NCBI RefSeq assembly: GCF_025717065.2
Contig: NZ_JAOVZO020000017.1
Coordinates: forward strand, 434,001 to 498,000
Direction of reading: 5' to 3'
From: Tahibacter soli
GTDB lineage: Bacteria; Pseudomonadota; Gammaproteobacteria; Xanthomonadales; Rhodanobacteraceae
DNA: 64,000 nt
Shown here piece by piece: positions 55,848 to 64,000 of this stretch (within the stretch, counting starts at the first letter, position 1; each line of letters opens with the position of its first letter). The notes below the pieces were generated by a model. It searched no databases. It had not been told where the DNA came from and saw nothing but the letters and a program-made list of their open reading frames with translations. The translations under genes and the position numbers were made by a program.

Positions 55848-57988
55848 ACTGGCTCACGCGGCGCGTGCTGCCGGCCGCGGCCGTGGTCGCGCTGCTCGGC
55901 TGCGCGCTGCTCCTGGCCGGCGACGCGGCCGGCGGCGAGAGCCGTCTCGGCCGCCTGCATCCGTGGATGCTCGGCTTCGCGAGCCTTGCGCTCGTCGTGC
56001 TCTGCGTCGTCATCGCGCAGCGCCTCGTGCGCCTCGTGCGCGACGTGCGCCGCGAGGTGCCGGGTGCGCGGCTGACGCGGCGGCTGCTCGCGATGCTGAT
56101 GCTGCTGGCGCTGCCGCCGGTCGTCGTCGTCTACGGGTTTTCGCTGAACTTTCTGAACGCGACGATCGACGCGTGGTTCGACGTGCGCCTCGAACAGTCG
56201 CTCGACGACGCGCTGGAAATCGGCCGCCTGTACGTCGACGAGCGCTTGCGCGCGAGCGAGAAGGAGAGCGCGGCGCTCGCGTCGGAACTCGCCGACGTCG
56301 CCGACGCCGACGCGCAGGGCAAGCTCGACGATGCGATCGACGCGTTCGCCGCGACGCAGCTGACGCTGTTCGGCGACAACGCCACGGTGATCGCGACGTC
56401 GAGTTCCGACCCGAAGTTTCTGACGCCGGCCTATCCCGATGCCGCGACGCTGATGCGCCTGTCCGGCGGCGGCCGTTACGCGTCGGCCGAACCGCTGGCC
56501 GATCAGCTCGTGCTGCGCGTGCTCGTGCGCGTCGGTTCGCCCGGCAGCGGCGACGCGCGACTGCTACAGGCGCTGTTTCCGCTGCCCGAGCGCCTGCGTC
56601 CGTTGACCACACGCGTCGAATCGGCGGCGTTCGACTTCCAGGGGCTGAAGTTCCTGCGCAGTTCGTTGAAGCTTACGTTCACGCTCGTGCTGACGTTCGT
56701 GCTGCTGCTGTCGGTGCTGTTCGCGCTCCTGACTGCGTTCGGCGTCGCGCGCCGGCTCGTCGCGCCGGTCGGCCGGCTCGCCGCCGCGACGCGCGCGGTC
56801 GGCGCGGGCCGCTACGACACGCCGCTGCCGGTCGCCAGTCGCGACGAGCTCGGCTTTCTGTTGAATTCGTTCAATCAGATGCAACGCGAGCTCGAACGCG
56901 CGAGCGCGCGCGCGCAGCGCAGCACGCAGGAGACCGAAGCGCAGCGCGCATATCTGAAAGCGGTGCTCGAACATCTGTCGGCCGGCGTGCTCGGCGTCGA
57001 CCGCGACGGCGTGCTGCGCACCGCGAACCGGGCGGCCGACGGCATCCTCGGACTGCCGCTGTCGCGCCAGCTCGGCCAGCCGCTGGCCGCGATGCGGCGC
57101 GATCATCCGTCGCTCGGGCCGCTGATCGATCCGCTGCTGCGGCACCTGCGCGAGAACGCGCGCGAGTGGCGCGAGGAGATCGTGATCGAACGCGACAACG
57201 AGCGCCGCGTGCTGCTGCTGCACGGCACAGAACTCGTCGCCGGCGGCGCCGAAGACGCCGGCTACGTCGCGGTGTTCGACGACCTGACGCTGCTCAATCG
57301 CGCGCAGCGCGACGCGGCCTGGGCCGAAGTCGCGCGGCGCCTCGCGCACGAAGTGAAGAACCCGCTGACGCCGATCCAGCTCGCCGCCGAACGCCTGCGC
57401 CGGCGCTTCATCGGCCGCCTGCCGGCCGACGACACCGAAGTGCTCGACCGCGCGACGCGCACGATCGTGAGCCAGGTCGAAGCGCTCAAGACGATGGTCA
57501 ATTCGTTCGGCGACTACGCGCGCCCGCCGCAGCTGTCGACGCGGCCGCTCGCGCTGCACGCGCTCGTCGGCGAAGTGCTCGACCTGTACGAGAACGACCA
57601 GCGCCTGCAGCTGACGCGCCGCTTCGCCGACGAGGAGCTGATGGTGCGCGCCGATGCCGGCCGTCTGCGCCAGCTGCTGCACAATCTACTGAAGAACGCG
57701 CTCGAGGCGATCGGCGAAACGGCGAAGCCGCGCATCGACGTCGTGACCGAACGCGTCGAAGAAGGTGGCCGCGCGTTCGTCGAGCTGACCATCGCCGACA
57801 ACGGCCCGGGCTTGCCCGACGGCTTCGGCGACCGCTGGTTCGAGCCGTACACGAGCAGCAAGCAGCGCGGCACCGGGCTCGGTCTCGCGGTCGTCAAGAA
57901 GATCGTCGAGGAACACGGCGGCAGTATTCGCGCCGAGGACCGCCCCGAGGGCGGCGCGAGTTTCCGCCTGCGCCTGCCGCTCGATTAG
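55823..57988 (+). CDS. NtrY-like membrane histidine kinase
   Basis: A 721-residue sensor. Two membrane helices near the N-terminus (about 20-37, 50-66) and another at about 95-110 precede a periplasmic domain (about 115-270); a fourth helix lies at about 285-310, then HAMP (about 312-365), PAS (about 385-480), HisKA with His in ARRLAHEVKNPLTPIQLAAE, and HATPase_c (NLLKNALEAI, DNGPGLP, GTGLGLAVVKK). The order fits NtrY of nitrogen or redox signalling. The usual response regulator ntrX is missing downstream. The ATG has GGAG 6 bp upstream; a GTG at 55796 is less likely. Confidence 0.88.
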   Translation: MARFPRGLNWLTRRVLPAAAVVALLGCALLLAGDAAGGESRLGRLHPWMLGFASLALVVLCVVIAQRLVRLVRDVRREVPGARLTRRLLAMLMLLALPPVVVVYGFSLNFLNATIDAWFDVRLEQSLDDALEIGRLYVDERLRASEKESAALASELADVADADAQGKLDDAIDAFAATQLTLFGDNATVIATSSSDPKFLTPAYPDAATLMRLSGGGRYASAEPLADQLVLRVLVRVGSPGSGDARLLQALFPLPERLRPLTTRVESAAFDFQGLKFLRSSLKLTFTLVLTFVLLLSVLFALLTAFGVARRLVAPVGRLAAATRAVGAGRYDTPLPVASRDELGFLLNSFNQMQRELERASARAQRSTQETEAQRAYLKAVLEHLSAGVLGVDRDGVLRTANRAADGILGLPLSRQLGQPLAAMRRDHPSLGPLIDPLLRHLRENAREWREEIVIERDNERRVLLLHGTELVAGGAEDAGYVAVFDDLTLLNRAQRDAAWAEVARRLAHEVKNPLTPIQLAAERLRRRFIGRLPADDTEVLDRATRTIVSQVEALKTMVNSFGDYARPPQLSTRPLALHALVGEVLDLYENDQRLQLTRRFADEELMVRADAGRLRQLLHNLLKNALEAIGETAKPRIDVVTERVEEGGRAFVELTIADNGPGLPDGFGDRWFEPYTSSKQRGTGLGLAVVKKIVEEHGGSIRAEDRPEGGASFRLRLPLD

Positions 57989-58076
57989 CGAAACGGTTCA
58001 CATCCCTGCCTTTTGGGATATCTGGATTTGTCGAGACACGGCTAAGCTCCGGCAACCCCCTGCGCCGGAGAAAACC

Positions 58077-59870
58077 ATGTCGCGCCGCCTGCTCGTCGCG
58101 TGTCTCGCCGCCTGTTTCGTCGTCGCCGGCTGCCAGCCGCAGGCCGTGCGACCGCCGGATGCCGCCGTCTCCAGCGAGGCCGACCGCACCTTCGAAACGC
58201 TGTCGGCGCAGTGGCTGTCGGAATCGATGCGCCTGTCGCCGGTCAATGCCACGCTGGCCGGCGATCACCGCTACGACGCCGAGCTCGACGATCTTTCCGC
58301 CGGCGGTCGCGGCCAGTCCGAAGCGTTTGCGCGGCGCCTGCTCGACCGGCTCGCGCGCATCGACCCCGCGCAGCTGTCGCGCGCCAACCACGTCGACTAT
58401 CTGATGCTGCGCAATCAGCTGCGCGCCGACGTGTGGAACGCCAAGACGTTCCAGTCGTGGCGGTGGAATCCGCTCGTCTACACGCAGCTCGCTGGCAATT
58501 CGCTGCATCTTCTGATGGCGCGCGAGTTCGCGCCGCTGCCCGAGCGACTGCGCAACGCCGCCGCGCGCATGGAAAAACTGCCTCGCCTGTACGCGCAGGC
58601 GCGCGCGAACCTCGATCCGTCGCGCGTGCCGAAGATCCACGCGGAAATCGCGTCGGTGCAGAACGCCGGCGTGCTCAGCATCATCGACGAGCTGATCGTG
58701 CCGGCGGCCGGCGCGCTCGAGGCGGCCGACCGCGCGCGCCTCGACGCCGCGATCGCGGGCTTGCGCACGGCGGTGGCCGAGCAGCAGAAGTGGATCGACG
58801 GAACGCTCGTGCCGGGCGCGCGCGGCGACTTCCGCGCGGGCGCGCAGCGGTTCGACGAGAAGCTCGCGTTCGCGCTCGACTCGCCGCTGCCACGCGCGGA
58901 AATCCGCACGCGCGCCGAGGCGGAGCTGGCGCGCGTGCGCTCGGAAATGTATGCGTTGTCGCGGTCGATCCTCGCCGCGCGTCCGGGCGCGCCGTTCTAT
59001 CCGCAGCATCCGAGCAAGGCCGAAGAACGCCGCACCATCGCCGCGGCGCTCGATCTTGCGGCGGCGCAGCGCCCCGCGCGCGACGGCGTCATTCGCGAAG
59101 CCGAGGCAGCGCTCGCCGAAACCACCGCGTTCGTGCGCGAAAAGAACCTGCTCACGCTGCCCGACGCGCCGCTCAAGATCGTGCCGCTGCCGCCGTTCCA
59201 GCGCGGCATCGCGCTCGCGACGTGCGATCCGCCGGGGCCGCTGGAGAAGCACCTGCCGACGTTCTACTCGGTCTCGCCGATTCCCGACGACTGGACCGCC
59301 GAACAGGTCGAGTCGTACCTGCGCGAGTACAACACGCGCTCGATCCGCGAGCTGACCGTTCACGAGGCGATGCCGGGCCACTTCGTGCAGATGTGGCATG
59401 CGAACGGCTACGCCTCGCCGCTGCGCGCCGTGCTGTGGTCGGGGCCGTTCGTCGAGGGCTGGGCGTGGTACACGCAGAACGTCATGGTCGACGTCGGCTA
59501 TCGCGCCGACGATCCGCTGTTCAAGCTCGTGCACCTGAAGTGGCTGCTGCGCGGCATCAGCAACGCGATCGTCGACCAGATGGTGCACGTCGACGGCGCG
59601 AGCCGCGAAGACACGGTACGTTTCATGATCGACGAGACGTTCCAGGAAGAACGCGAGGCGGCCGGCAAGTGGACGCGCGCGCAGCTCGAAGCGGTGCAGC
59701 TGTCGACGTATTTCGTCGGCGCCGAGGAATGGATCGCGCTGCGCCGCGAGGCCGAGCGCCGCGAAGGCGCGCAGTTCGACCTCAAGCGCTATCACGACGC
59801 GGTGCTGTCGTACGGCGCGCCGCCGGTGAAGTATGCGCGGGCGCTGTATTTCAACGAGCCGATTCTCTGA
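58077..59870 (+). CDS. DUF885 lipoprotein, putative metallopeptidase
   Basis: A 597-residue protein with a lipobox (LAACFVVAGC, Cys19). It matches the DUF885 family: the LTVHEAMPGHFVQMWH motif near residue 430 supplies an HE-x-x-x-G-H zinc-type site, and EGWAWY follows. The first 400 residues are mostly helical. DUF885 proteins are thought to be peptidases related to M32/carboxypeptidases, but this is little tested. It lies 88 bp after the kinase, with its own start region. Confidence 0.85.
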   Translation: MSRRLLVACLAACFVVAGCQPQAVRPPDAAVSSEADRTFETLSAQWLSESMRLSPVNATLAGDHRYDAELDDLSAGGRGQSEAFARRLLDRLARIDPAQLSRANHVDYLMLRNQLRADVWNAKTFQSWRWNPLVYTQLAGNSLHLLMAREFAPLPERLRNAAARMEKLPRLYAQARANLDPSRVPKIHAEIASVQNAGVLSIIDELIVPAAGALEAADRARLDAAIAGLRTAVAEQQKWIDGTLVPGARGDFRAGAQRFDEKLAFALDSPLPRAEIRTRAEAELARVRSEMYALSRSILAARPGAPFYPQHPSKAEERRTIAAALDLAAAQRPARDGVIREAEAALAETTAFVREKNLLTLPDAPLKIVPLPPFQRGIALATCDPPGPLEKHLPTFYSVSPIPDDWTAEQVESYLREYNTRSIRELTVHEAMPGHFVQMWHANGYASPLRAVLWSGPFVEGWAWYTQNVMVDVGYRADDPLFKLVHLKWLLRGISNAIVDQMVHVDGASREDTVRFMIDETFQEEREAAGKWTRAQLEAVQLSTYFVGAEEWIALRREAERREGAQFDLKRYHDAVLSYGAPPVKYARALYFNEPIL

Positions 59871-59935
59871 GACGTTCCTGAGAAGGCCGTAACGCGGGCG
59901 CGGCTATACTGTGCGCCCGCTTTGTATCCTTTCGC

Positions 59936-61654
59936 ATGACCATGTCCTCGTTCCGGCTGACCGAGCGCCAGCAATTCTGGCTGTTTTTCGCGATCGCCCT
60001 CGTGATCCTCGCCGCCGGCATCGGCCTGCGCGACCCGTGGCCGGCCGACGAGCCGCGCTTCACGCTCGTCGCCAAACAGATGATCGAGAGCGGCAACTGG
60101 CTGATTCCGCATCGCGGCTCGGAGCTTTATTCCGACAAGCCGCCGATGTTCATGGCGATGCAGGCGTTCTTCTACACGCTGACCGGGCAATGGCGCGTCG
60201 CGTTCCTGCTGCCGTCGCTCCTGGCCGGCCTCGGCATGCTGTGGCTCGTCTACGACCTCGGCCGCCGCCTGTGGAATCCGCGCGCCGGCCTGTACGCGGC
60301 AGCTGCGCTGTTGTGCACGTTTCAATTCGTGTACCAGGTCAAGCGCGCGCAGATCGATCCGACCGTGTGCTTTTTCCTGACGCTCGCGAACTACGGCCTG
60401 CTGCGGCACTTTCTGCTCGGCCCCGACTGGCGCGCGTACTGGCTCGGCTGCTTCGCCGCGGGGCTCGGCGTGATCACCAAGGGCGTCGGCGTGCTCGCGC
60501 TGTTCATGTTCCTGCCGTACCTGTTCGCGCGCTGGCAGCGGTGGGAGCATCTGCCGCGCATCGAGGGCGGCGCCTGGCGCTGGCTCGGCGGCGCGCTGGC
60601 GTTCGTCGCGGCGGTCGCGCTGTGGCTCGGACCGTTGTTCGTTGCCGCCCGGACGCAGGATTCGCCGGAGTTCGCCGCGTATCTCGACGACATTCTTTTT
60701 CGCCAGACCGCCGGCCGCTATACGCAATCGTGGGACCACCACCAGCCGCCGTGGTACTACCTGCCGATCGTGCTGTTCACGTGGCTGCCGCTGTCGCTGG
60801 CGTATCCGTGGACCGTGCCGGCGTGGGCGCGTTCGCTGCGCCTGCGCGACGCGCGTGTGCTGCTGCCGCTCGCGTGGGTTGTGATAATCATTGTTTTCTT
60901 TACTTTTCCCAAAGGCAAGCGCGACGTCTATATCATGCCGGCGCTGCCGCTCGTCGCGCTGCTCGTCGGCGCGCAGCTCGAAACGTTCGCGCAGCGGCCC
61001 GCGTTCCGGCGCGCCGTGTTCGGCTTCACCGTTCTTCTCGCGGTGCTGTTTCTCGCGATCGGCGGCTACGCGTGGAGCGGCCAGTGGCCGCGCGCGAACC
61101 TCCTGGTCGAACAGCGCGGCTTCGAAGGCGGCGGCGCGATGCTGTGGGGCTTCATCGTCGCGATCGGCGCGGTCGCGGCGCTGGCCGCGCTCGCGTTCCG
61201 CGTGCGGCGTAGCCTGTACGGTCTGGTCGCGACGCTCGCCGCGATCTGGCTCGGCTGGAGCCTGTGGGCGTACCCGATCCTGAACGACTCGACCTCGGCC
61301 GCGCTCGTGATGCGCCGCACCGGCGAAATGATCGGTCCCGACGGCGAGCTCGGGCTGGTCGCGTGGAAGGAGCAGAACCTCCTGCTCGTCGACCGCCCGG
61401 CGCGCGATTTCGGCTTCGTGCGGTCGTGGCCGGAGCAGCTCGCGCTCGCCCGAACCTGGGTTCTGGAGCAGCCGGAAAAACGGTGGTTGTTCATTCTCGA
61501 CCAGGCGCTCGGCGAATGCGTCGACAAGGACAAGTCGCGCTACGTCGGTCACGCGAACCGGCGCGAATGGCTGCTGATCCGCGCCGACGCGTTCAAGGAC
61601 GGCTGCGATCCGCGCAGCAAGGCCGGGACGGCCGGCGACGATCCGGACGATTGA
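59936..61654 (+). CDS. ArnT/PMT-like membrane glycosyltransferase
   Basis: A 572-residue GT-C enzyme with about 12 membrane helices. The first periplasmic loop has RDPWPADEPRFTLVAKQM (the acidic pair typical of the active site), and DKPPMFMAMQAFFYTLTG follows. Such proteins move a lipid-linked sugar (e.g. aminoarabinose) to lipid A or another surface target. A soluble C-terminal part covers about 465-572. A second enzyme of this type lies at 63214. Confidence 0.82.
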   Translation: MTMSSFRLTERQQFWLFFAIALVILAAGIGLRDPWPADEPRFTLVAKQMIESGNWLIPHRGSELYSDKPPMFMAMQAFFYTLTGQWRVAFLLPSLLAGLGMLWLVYDLGRRLWNPRAGLYAAAALLCTFQFVYQVKRAQIDPTVCFFLTLANYGLLRHFLLGPDWRAYWLGCFAAGLGVITKGVGVLALFMFLPYLFARWQRWEHLPRIEGGAWRWLGGALAFVAAVALWLGPLFVAARTQDSPEFAAYLDDILFRQTAGRYTQSWDHHQPPWYYLPIVLFTWLPLSLAYPWTVPAWARSLRLRDARVLLPLAWVVIIIVFFTFPKGKRDVYIMPALPLVALLVGAQLETFAQRPAFRRAVFGFTVLLAVLFLAIGGYAWSGQWPRANLLVEQRGFEGGGAMLWGFIVAIGAVAALAALAFRVRRSLYGLVATLAAIWLGWSLWAYPILNDSTSAALVMRRTGEMIGPDGELGLVAWKEQNLLLVDRPARDFGFVRSWPEQLALARTWVLEQPEKRWLFILDQALGECVDKDKSRYVGHANRREWLLIRADAFKDGCDPRSKAGTAGDDPDD

Positions 61655-61765
61655 CGCGGCGCTTGCGCGATCGCGACATAAAGCCGACATTTCACAACAC
61701 GTTGCTGGACAATTGCTGCAGTGCAACGCTAACTTTCGTGCCGGGGGGCAACGGGAGCGGGGACT

Positions 61766-62245
61766 ATGCTGGACAACGCGATACCGGAAAAAACCGACGC
61801 TGGAGTACGTGAACTCGGCGAACGCCGGCACAAGCTTCATGCGCGTACGCGATCATTGCTGATCGCGATACATGGGCGTCAGTCGGCGGCCGAACTCAAA
61901 CGTCAGTTTCAGGCGATCGGCGACGTCGGCAGCATTCTCGACGAACTCGAACGGCTCGGCCTGATCTCGGCGCACGGCGGTGCCGCGCCGGTCGCGGCGA
62001 ATGCGCCGACCGCGGTGGCGACGCTGCCGCCGCTGCAGCTCGCGCGCGCGTTCATCAACGAAACGGCGGTGGCCGCGCTCGGGCTGCGCGCTTTCCTGTT
62101 CACGCTCAAGCTCGAACGCGCGTACTCGAAGGCCGAGCTGACCGACCTTCTGCCGGAGTATCGCCGCGTGCTGGCGAAGGCGAAGGACGAGGCGTTCGCC
62201 GACGCGATGGCGCGGCGCGTCGAGGCGATGCTCGCCGAGGCCTGA
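61766..62245 (+). CDS. Small cytoplasmic protein of unknown function
   Basis: A 159-residue protein. It is largely helical, with a short winged-helix-like part (about 29-68, LLIAIHGRQSAAELKRQFQ...ILDELERLGLIS), an Ala/Pro/Val linker (about 72-88) and a C-terminal helical part. No signal peptide or catalytic motif. GGAGCGGGG precedes the ATG. It stands alone between glycosyltransferase genes; I cannot assign a role. Confidence 0.65.
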   Translation: MLDNAIPEKTDAGVRELGERRHKLHARTRSLLIAIHGRQSAAELKRQFQAIGDVGSILDELERLGLISAHGGAAPVAANAPTAVATLPPLQLARAFINETAVAALGLRAFLFTLKLERAYSKAELTDLLPEYRRVLAKAKDEAFADAMARRVEAMLAEA

Positions 62246-62254
62246 CGTTGAGAA

Positions 62255-63037
62255 CTAGGCGATCGGCTGGCCGCGGTCGAGCAGCCACAGCTTGATGTAC
62301 TTCTGGCGTACGTAGTTCGCGTCGACCCACGCGTAGACGAGGCCGCGCCAGCCGTCGAGAAAGCCCAGGCGCAGCACGTAGCCGCGCACGAAGCGCCACC
62401 ACGGATTGAACAGGAGGTTCATGACCGTCGCGCGGCGTCCGCGCGCGCGGTCGTGCTCGGCCATCATCCGCGCGTAGCGCTCCAGCCGCGCGAGCTGGTC
62501 GGCGAGCGAGCGGTACGCGTGATGCAGGAGGTCGCCCGCGAGCGTCTCGACCTTGCCGTCGACGCTCGCGTGCTCGTGGATTTCGCGGTCGCCGCGCCAG
62601 CCGCCGCGGCGGCGGTCGAACAGGCGCAGCACGCGGTCGGGATACGCGTTGCCGTGGCGCAGGTACGCGCCGAAATAGTCGGTCGCGCGCGCGCAGCGAT
62701 AGCCCGACGTGCCGGCGAAGCCCGCGTCGCGCGCCGTTTCGATCGACGCGCGCAGCTCGGCGCTCACGCGCTCGTCGGCATCCAGGCACAGCACCCAGTC
62801 GTGCGAAGCCTGTTGCACCGCGTAGTCCTTCTGGCGCCGGTAACCGTCGAACGCACGCTCGATCACGCGCGCGCCGGCTGTCTGCGCGCGTTCGCGGGTG
62901 CCGTCGGTCGAGCCCGAGTCGACGACGACCACCTCGTCGCAGAACGCGAGCGACGCGATGCAGGCGTCGATGCGGTCGGCCTCGTTCAGCGTGATGATGC
63001 AGGCGGACAGGCGCGGTCGGTCGGCGATGGCAGTCAT
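62255..63037 (-). CDS. GT2-family glycosyltransferase (LPS core type)
   Basis: A 260-residue GT-A enzyme. LSACIITLNEADRIDACIASL begins the fold; the first Asp is in VVDSGSTDGT and the D-x-D is LDADERV. The C-terminus has an amphipathic RFVRGYVLRLGFLDG region typical of WaaE/KdtX-like beta-1,4-glucosyltransferases of the LPS core. It is convergent with the small unknown gene, 9 bp away. Confidence 0.85.
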   Translation of the reverse strand: MTAIADRPRLSACIITLNEADRIDACIASLAFCDEVVVVDSGSTDGTRERAQTAGARVIERAFDGYRRQKDYAVQQASHDWVLCLDADERVSAELRASIETARDAGFAGTSGYRCARATDYFGAYLRHGNAYPDRVLRLFDRRRGGWRGDREIHEHASVDGKVETLAGDLLHHAYRSLADQLARLERYARMMAEHDRARGRRATVMNLLFNPWWRFVRGYVLRLGFLDGWRGLVYAWVDANYVRQKYIKLWLLDRGQPIA

Positions 63038-63213
63038 GCGGGTGGCGGCAAGGGCACGGCCGTGAAGGATAGCCGACGCGGCACCCGCAGCCCTGCACGG
63101 CCGCCCCGGTGCGTACCGGCCGCCGCGCGCCGCGATGGCCGGCGTTCAGCCGTTTGGGCCGCTTCCGGCGCCGCGCTCGGCTAAACTGCGCGCCCCGTAC
63201 CGAACCGGCGCCC

Positions 63214-64000
63214 GATGCGACAGTCCGCCCGACACTTCCTCGTTCCGCCCGCGTGGCTGGCGCTCTGGTGCGCGGTCGCGCTGTTCGCGATCTTCCAGCA
63301 CGGCCCGATGCCGCTGTACTCGACGCGCACGCTCGCCGTGGCGTGGGAGATGTGGCAGAGCGGCCAGTTCATCGTGCCCCACATCAACGGCGAGCCGTAC
63401 AGTCACAAGGTGCCGCTGCTGTTCTGGCTGATTCACGCGGGCTGGGCCGTGTTCGGCGTCAACGACGTGTGGCCGCGCGTACTAGAGGTGCTGATCGGCG
63501 CGAGCTGGATCGTCGTGTCGGTCGCGCTGGCACGGCGCGTGTTCGCGCTGCGTCCGGCCGTCGCGCGCCTGACGCCGTGGTTCCTGCTCGCGCTGACGTA
63601 CGCGTTCCTGTTCGGTCTGCAGATCATGTACGAGGTGCTGCTGGCCGTATGGGTCGTCGCGGCGCTCGCATCGCTCGCCGGCAAGCCGCGCTGGGGCTGG
63701 TTCGCGGTGTTCGTCGGCGCGGGGCTCATGACCAAGGGGCCCGTCATGCTCCTGCACGTCGCGTTTCCGCTGCTGCTCGGTCCGTGGTGGAGCGAACACG
63801 CGCGCGCCGACCGGCGCGGCTGGTATCTGAAGGGCATCGCGGCGCTCCTCGGCGGTTTCGCGATTCTCGTCGCGTGGGCGCTGCCCGCCGCGTACGCCGG
63901 TGGCGAGGCCTATCGCAACGAACTCTTCTTCATGCAGACCGCCGGTCGCATGGTCGACAGTTTCGATCATGCACGGCCGCTGTACTGGTATTTCCCGATG
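63214..64000 (+). CDS. ArnT-like membrane glycosyltransferase, 3' end outside window
   Basis: At least 262 residues from MRQSARHFLVPPAWLALW; the gene runs past the right edge. Membrane helices alternate with short loops; the first loop has PLYSTRTLAVAWEMWQSGQF and HINGEPYSHKVPLLFW, as in ArnT/PMT enzymes. Unlike the gene at 59936 the acidic pair of the first loop is not obvious. It is divergent from the GT2 gene, with 176 bp between. Confidence 0.78.

Noticed and set aside
61700-61728. Inverted repeat (CGTTGC...GCAACG and TTGC-N6-GCAA) upstream of the small unknown gene
   Set aside because: Short arms and no known matching regulator; could be chance in this base composition.

Overview
The window is about 64 kb of GC-rich chromosomal DNA with no prophage, insertion sequence or CRISPR array that I can see. 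Gene content and order (atp operon, def-fmt-rsmB-DUF4390-NtrY-like kinase, dprA next to a LysM gene, a TonB-dependent receptor, bactofilin, phasin) point to a gammaproteobacterium of the Xanthomonadales/Lysobacterales type. The short '[I]-[FL]-x-x-GF[DE]' motif in two secreted proteins makes me think of the Rhodanobacteraceae, but this placement is inference. Almost every gene has a long open antisense frame because of the GC content; these are omitted. No gene-free stretch exceeds about 265 bp.

Layout. 1-5577 (minus): ATP synthase operon atpI-B-E-F-H-A-G-D (atpD cut by the window edge), with a different palindromic repeat in each of the last three intergenic gaps. 5803-8864 (minus): a secreted esterase and a large secreted protein of unknown function. 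9058-11469 (plus): a three-gene signalling cassette of a cyclic-nucleotide/FHA protein, a second FHA protein and a STAS protein. 11487-11640: a 154-bp multi-hairpin element with terminal inverted repeats, related to the element in the atp operon. 11655-15448: MAPEG protein, phasin, chalcone-isomerase-like protein, queD, tRNA-Met, rppH, bfd and bfr. 15512-20614 (minus): a hybrid histidine kinase and a response regulator whose GGDEF and EAL domains both look catalytically dead. 20773-26614: hemJ, a DUF6776-like protein, bactofilin, erpA, nudC, ampE, and an ArsR-type regulator divergent from an alpha/beta hydrolase.

The most coherent system is at 26674-37595. It has two divergent arms. The minus arm encodes a sugar-acid dehydratase, a TonB receptor, a sodium/solute symporter and a secreted GH30-type glycosidase. 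The plus arm encodes a fusion of an IclR-type regulator with an SMP-30 lactonase, a sugar dehydrogenase, KDGal kinase and KDPGal aldolase. Together they would import and cleave a galactose-containing glycan and run the oxidative De Ley-Doudoroff route: galactose to galactonolactone (SDR), to galactonate (SMP-30), to KDGal (dehydratase), to KDPGal (DgoK), to pyruvate plus glyceraldehyde 3-phosphate (DgoA). GGAA-N5-TTC[CT] sites, the half-sites expected for IclR proteins, lie before the TonB gene and in the divergent promoter region. The unusual element is that the regulator and the pathway lactonase are one polypeptide.

The rest is mostly housekeeping. 37600-40613 holds a GT28-like glycosyltransferase and an LplT/acyltransferase fusion. 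After a TPR protein and purD come a membrane protein, an AMP-dependent ligase, tsaC (with an apparent one-base frameshift at its 3' end), topA, dprA and a LysM protein, all on the minus strand. On the plus strand def, fmt, rsmB, a DUF4390 lipoprotein and an NtrY-like kinase without NtrX follow, then a DUF885 lipoprotein. The end of the window holds envelope glycosyltransferases, including two ArnT-like membrane enzymes (the last cut by the window edge) and a GT2 enzyme.
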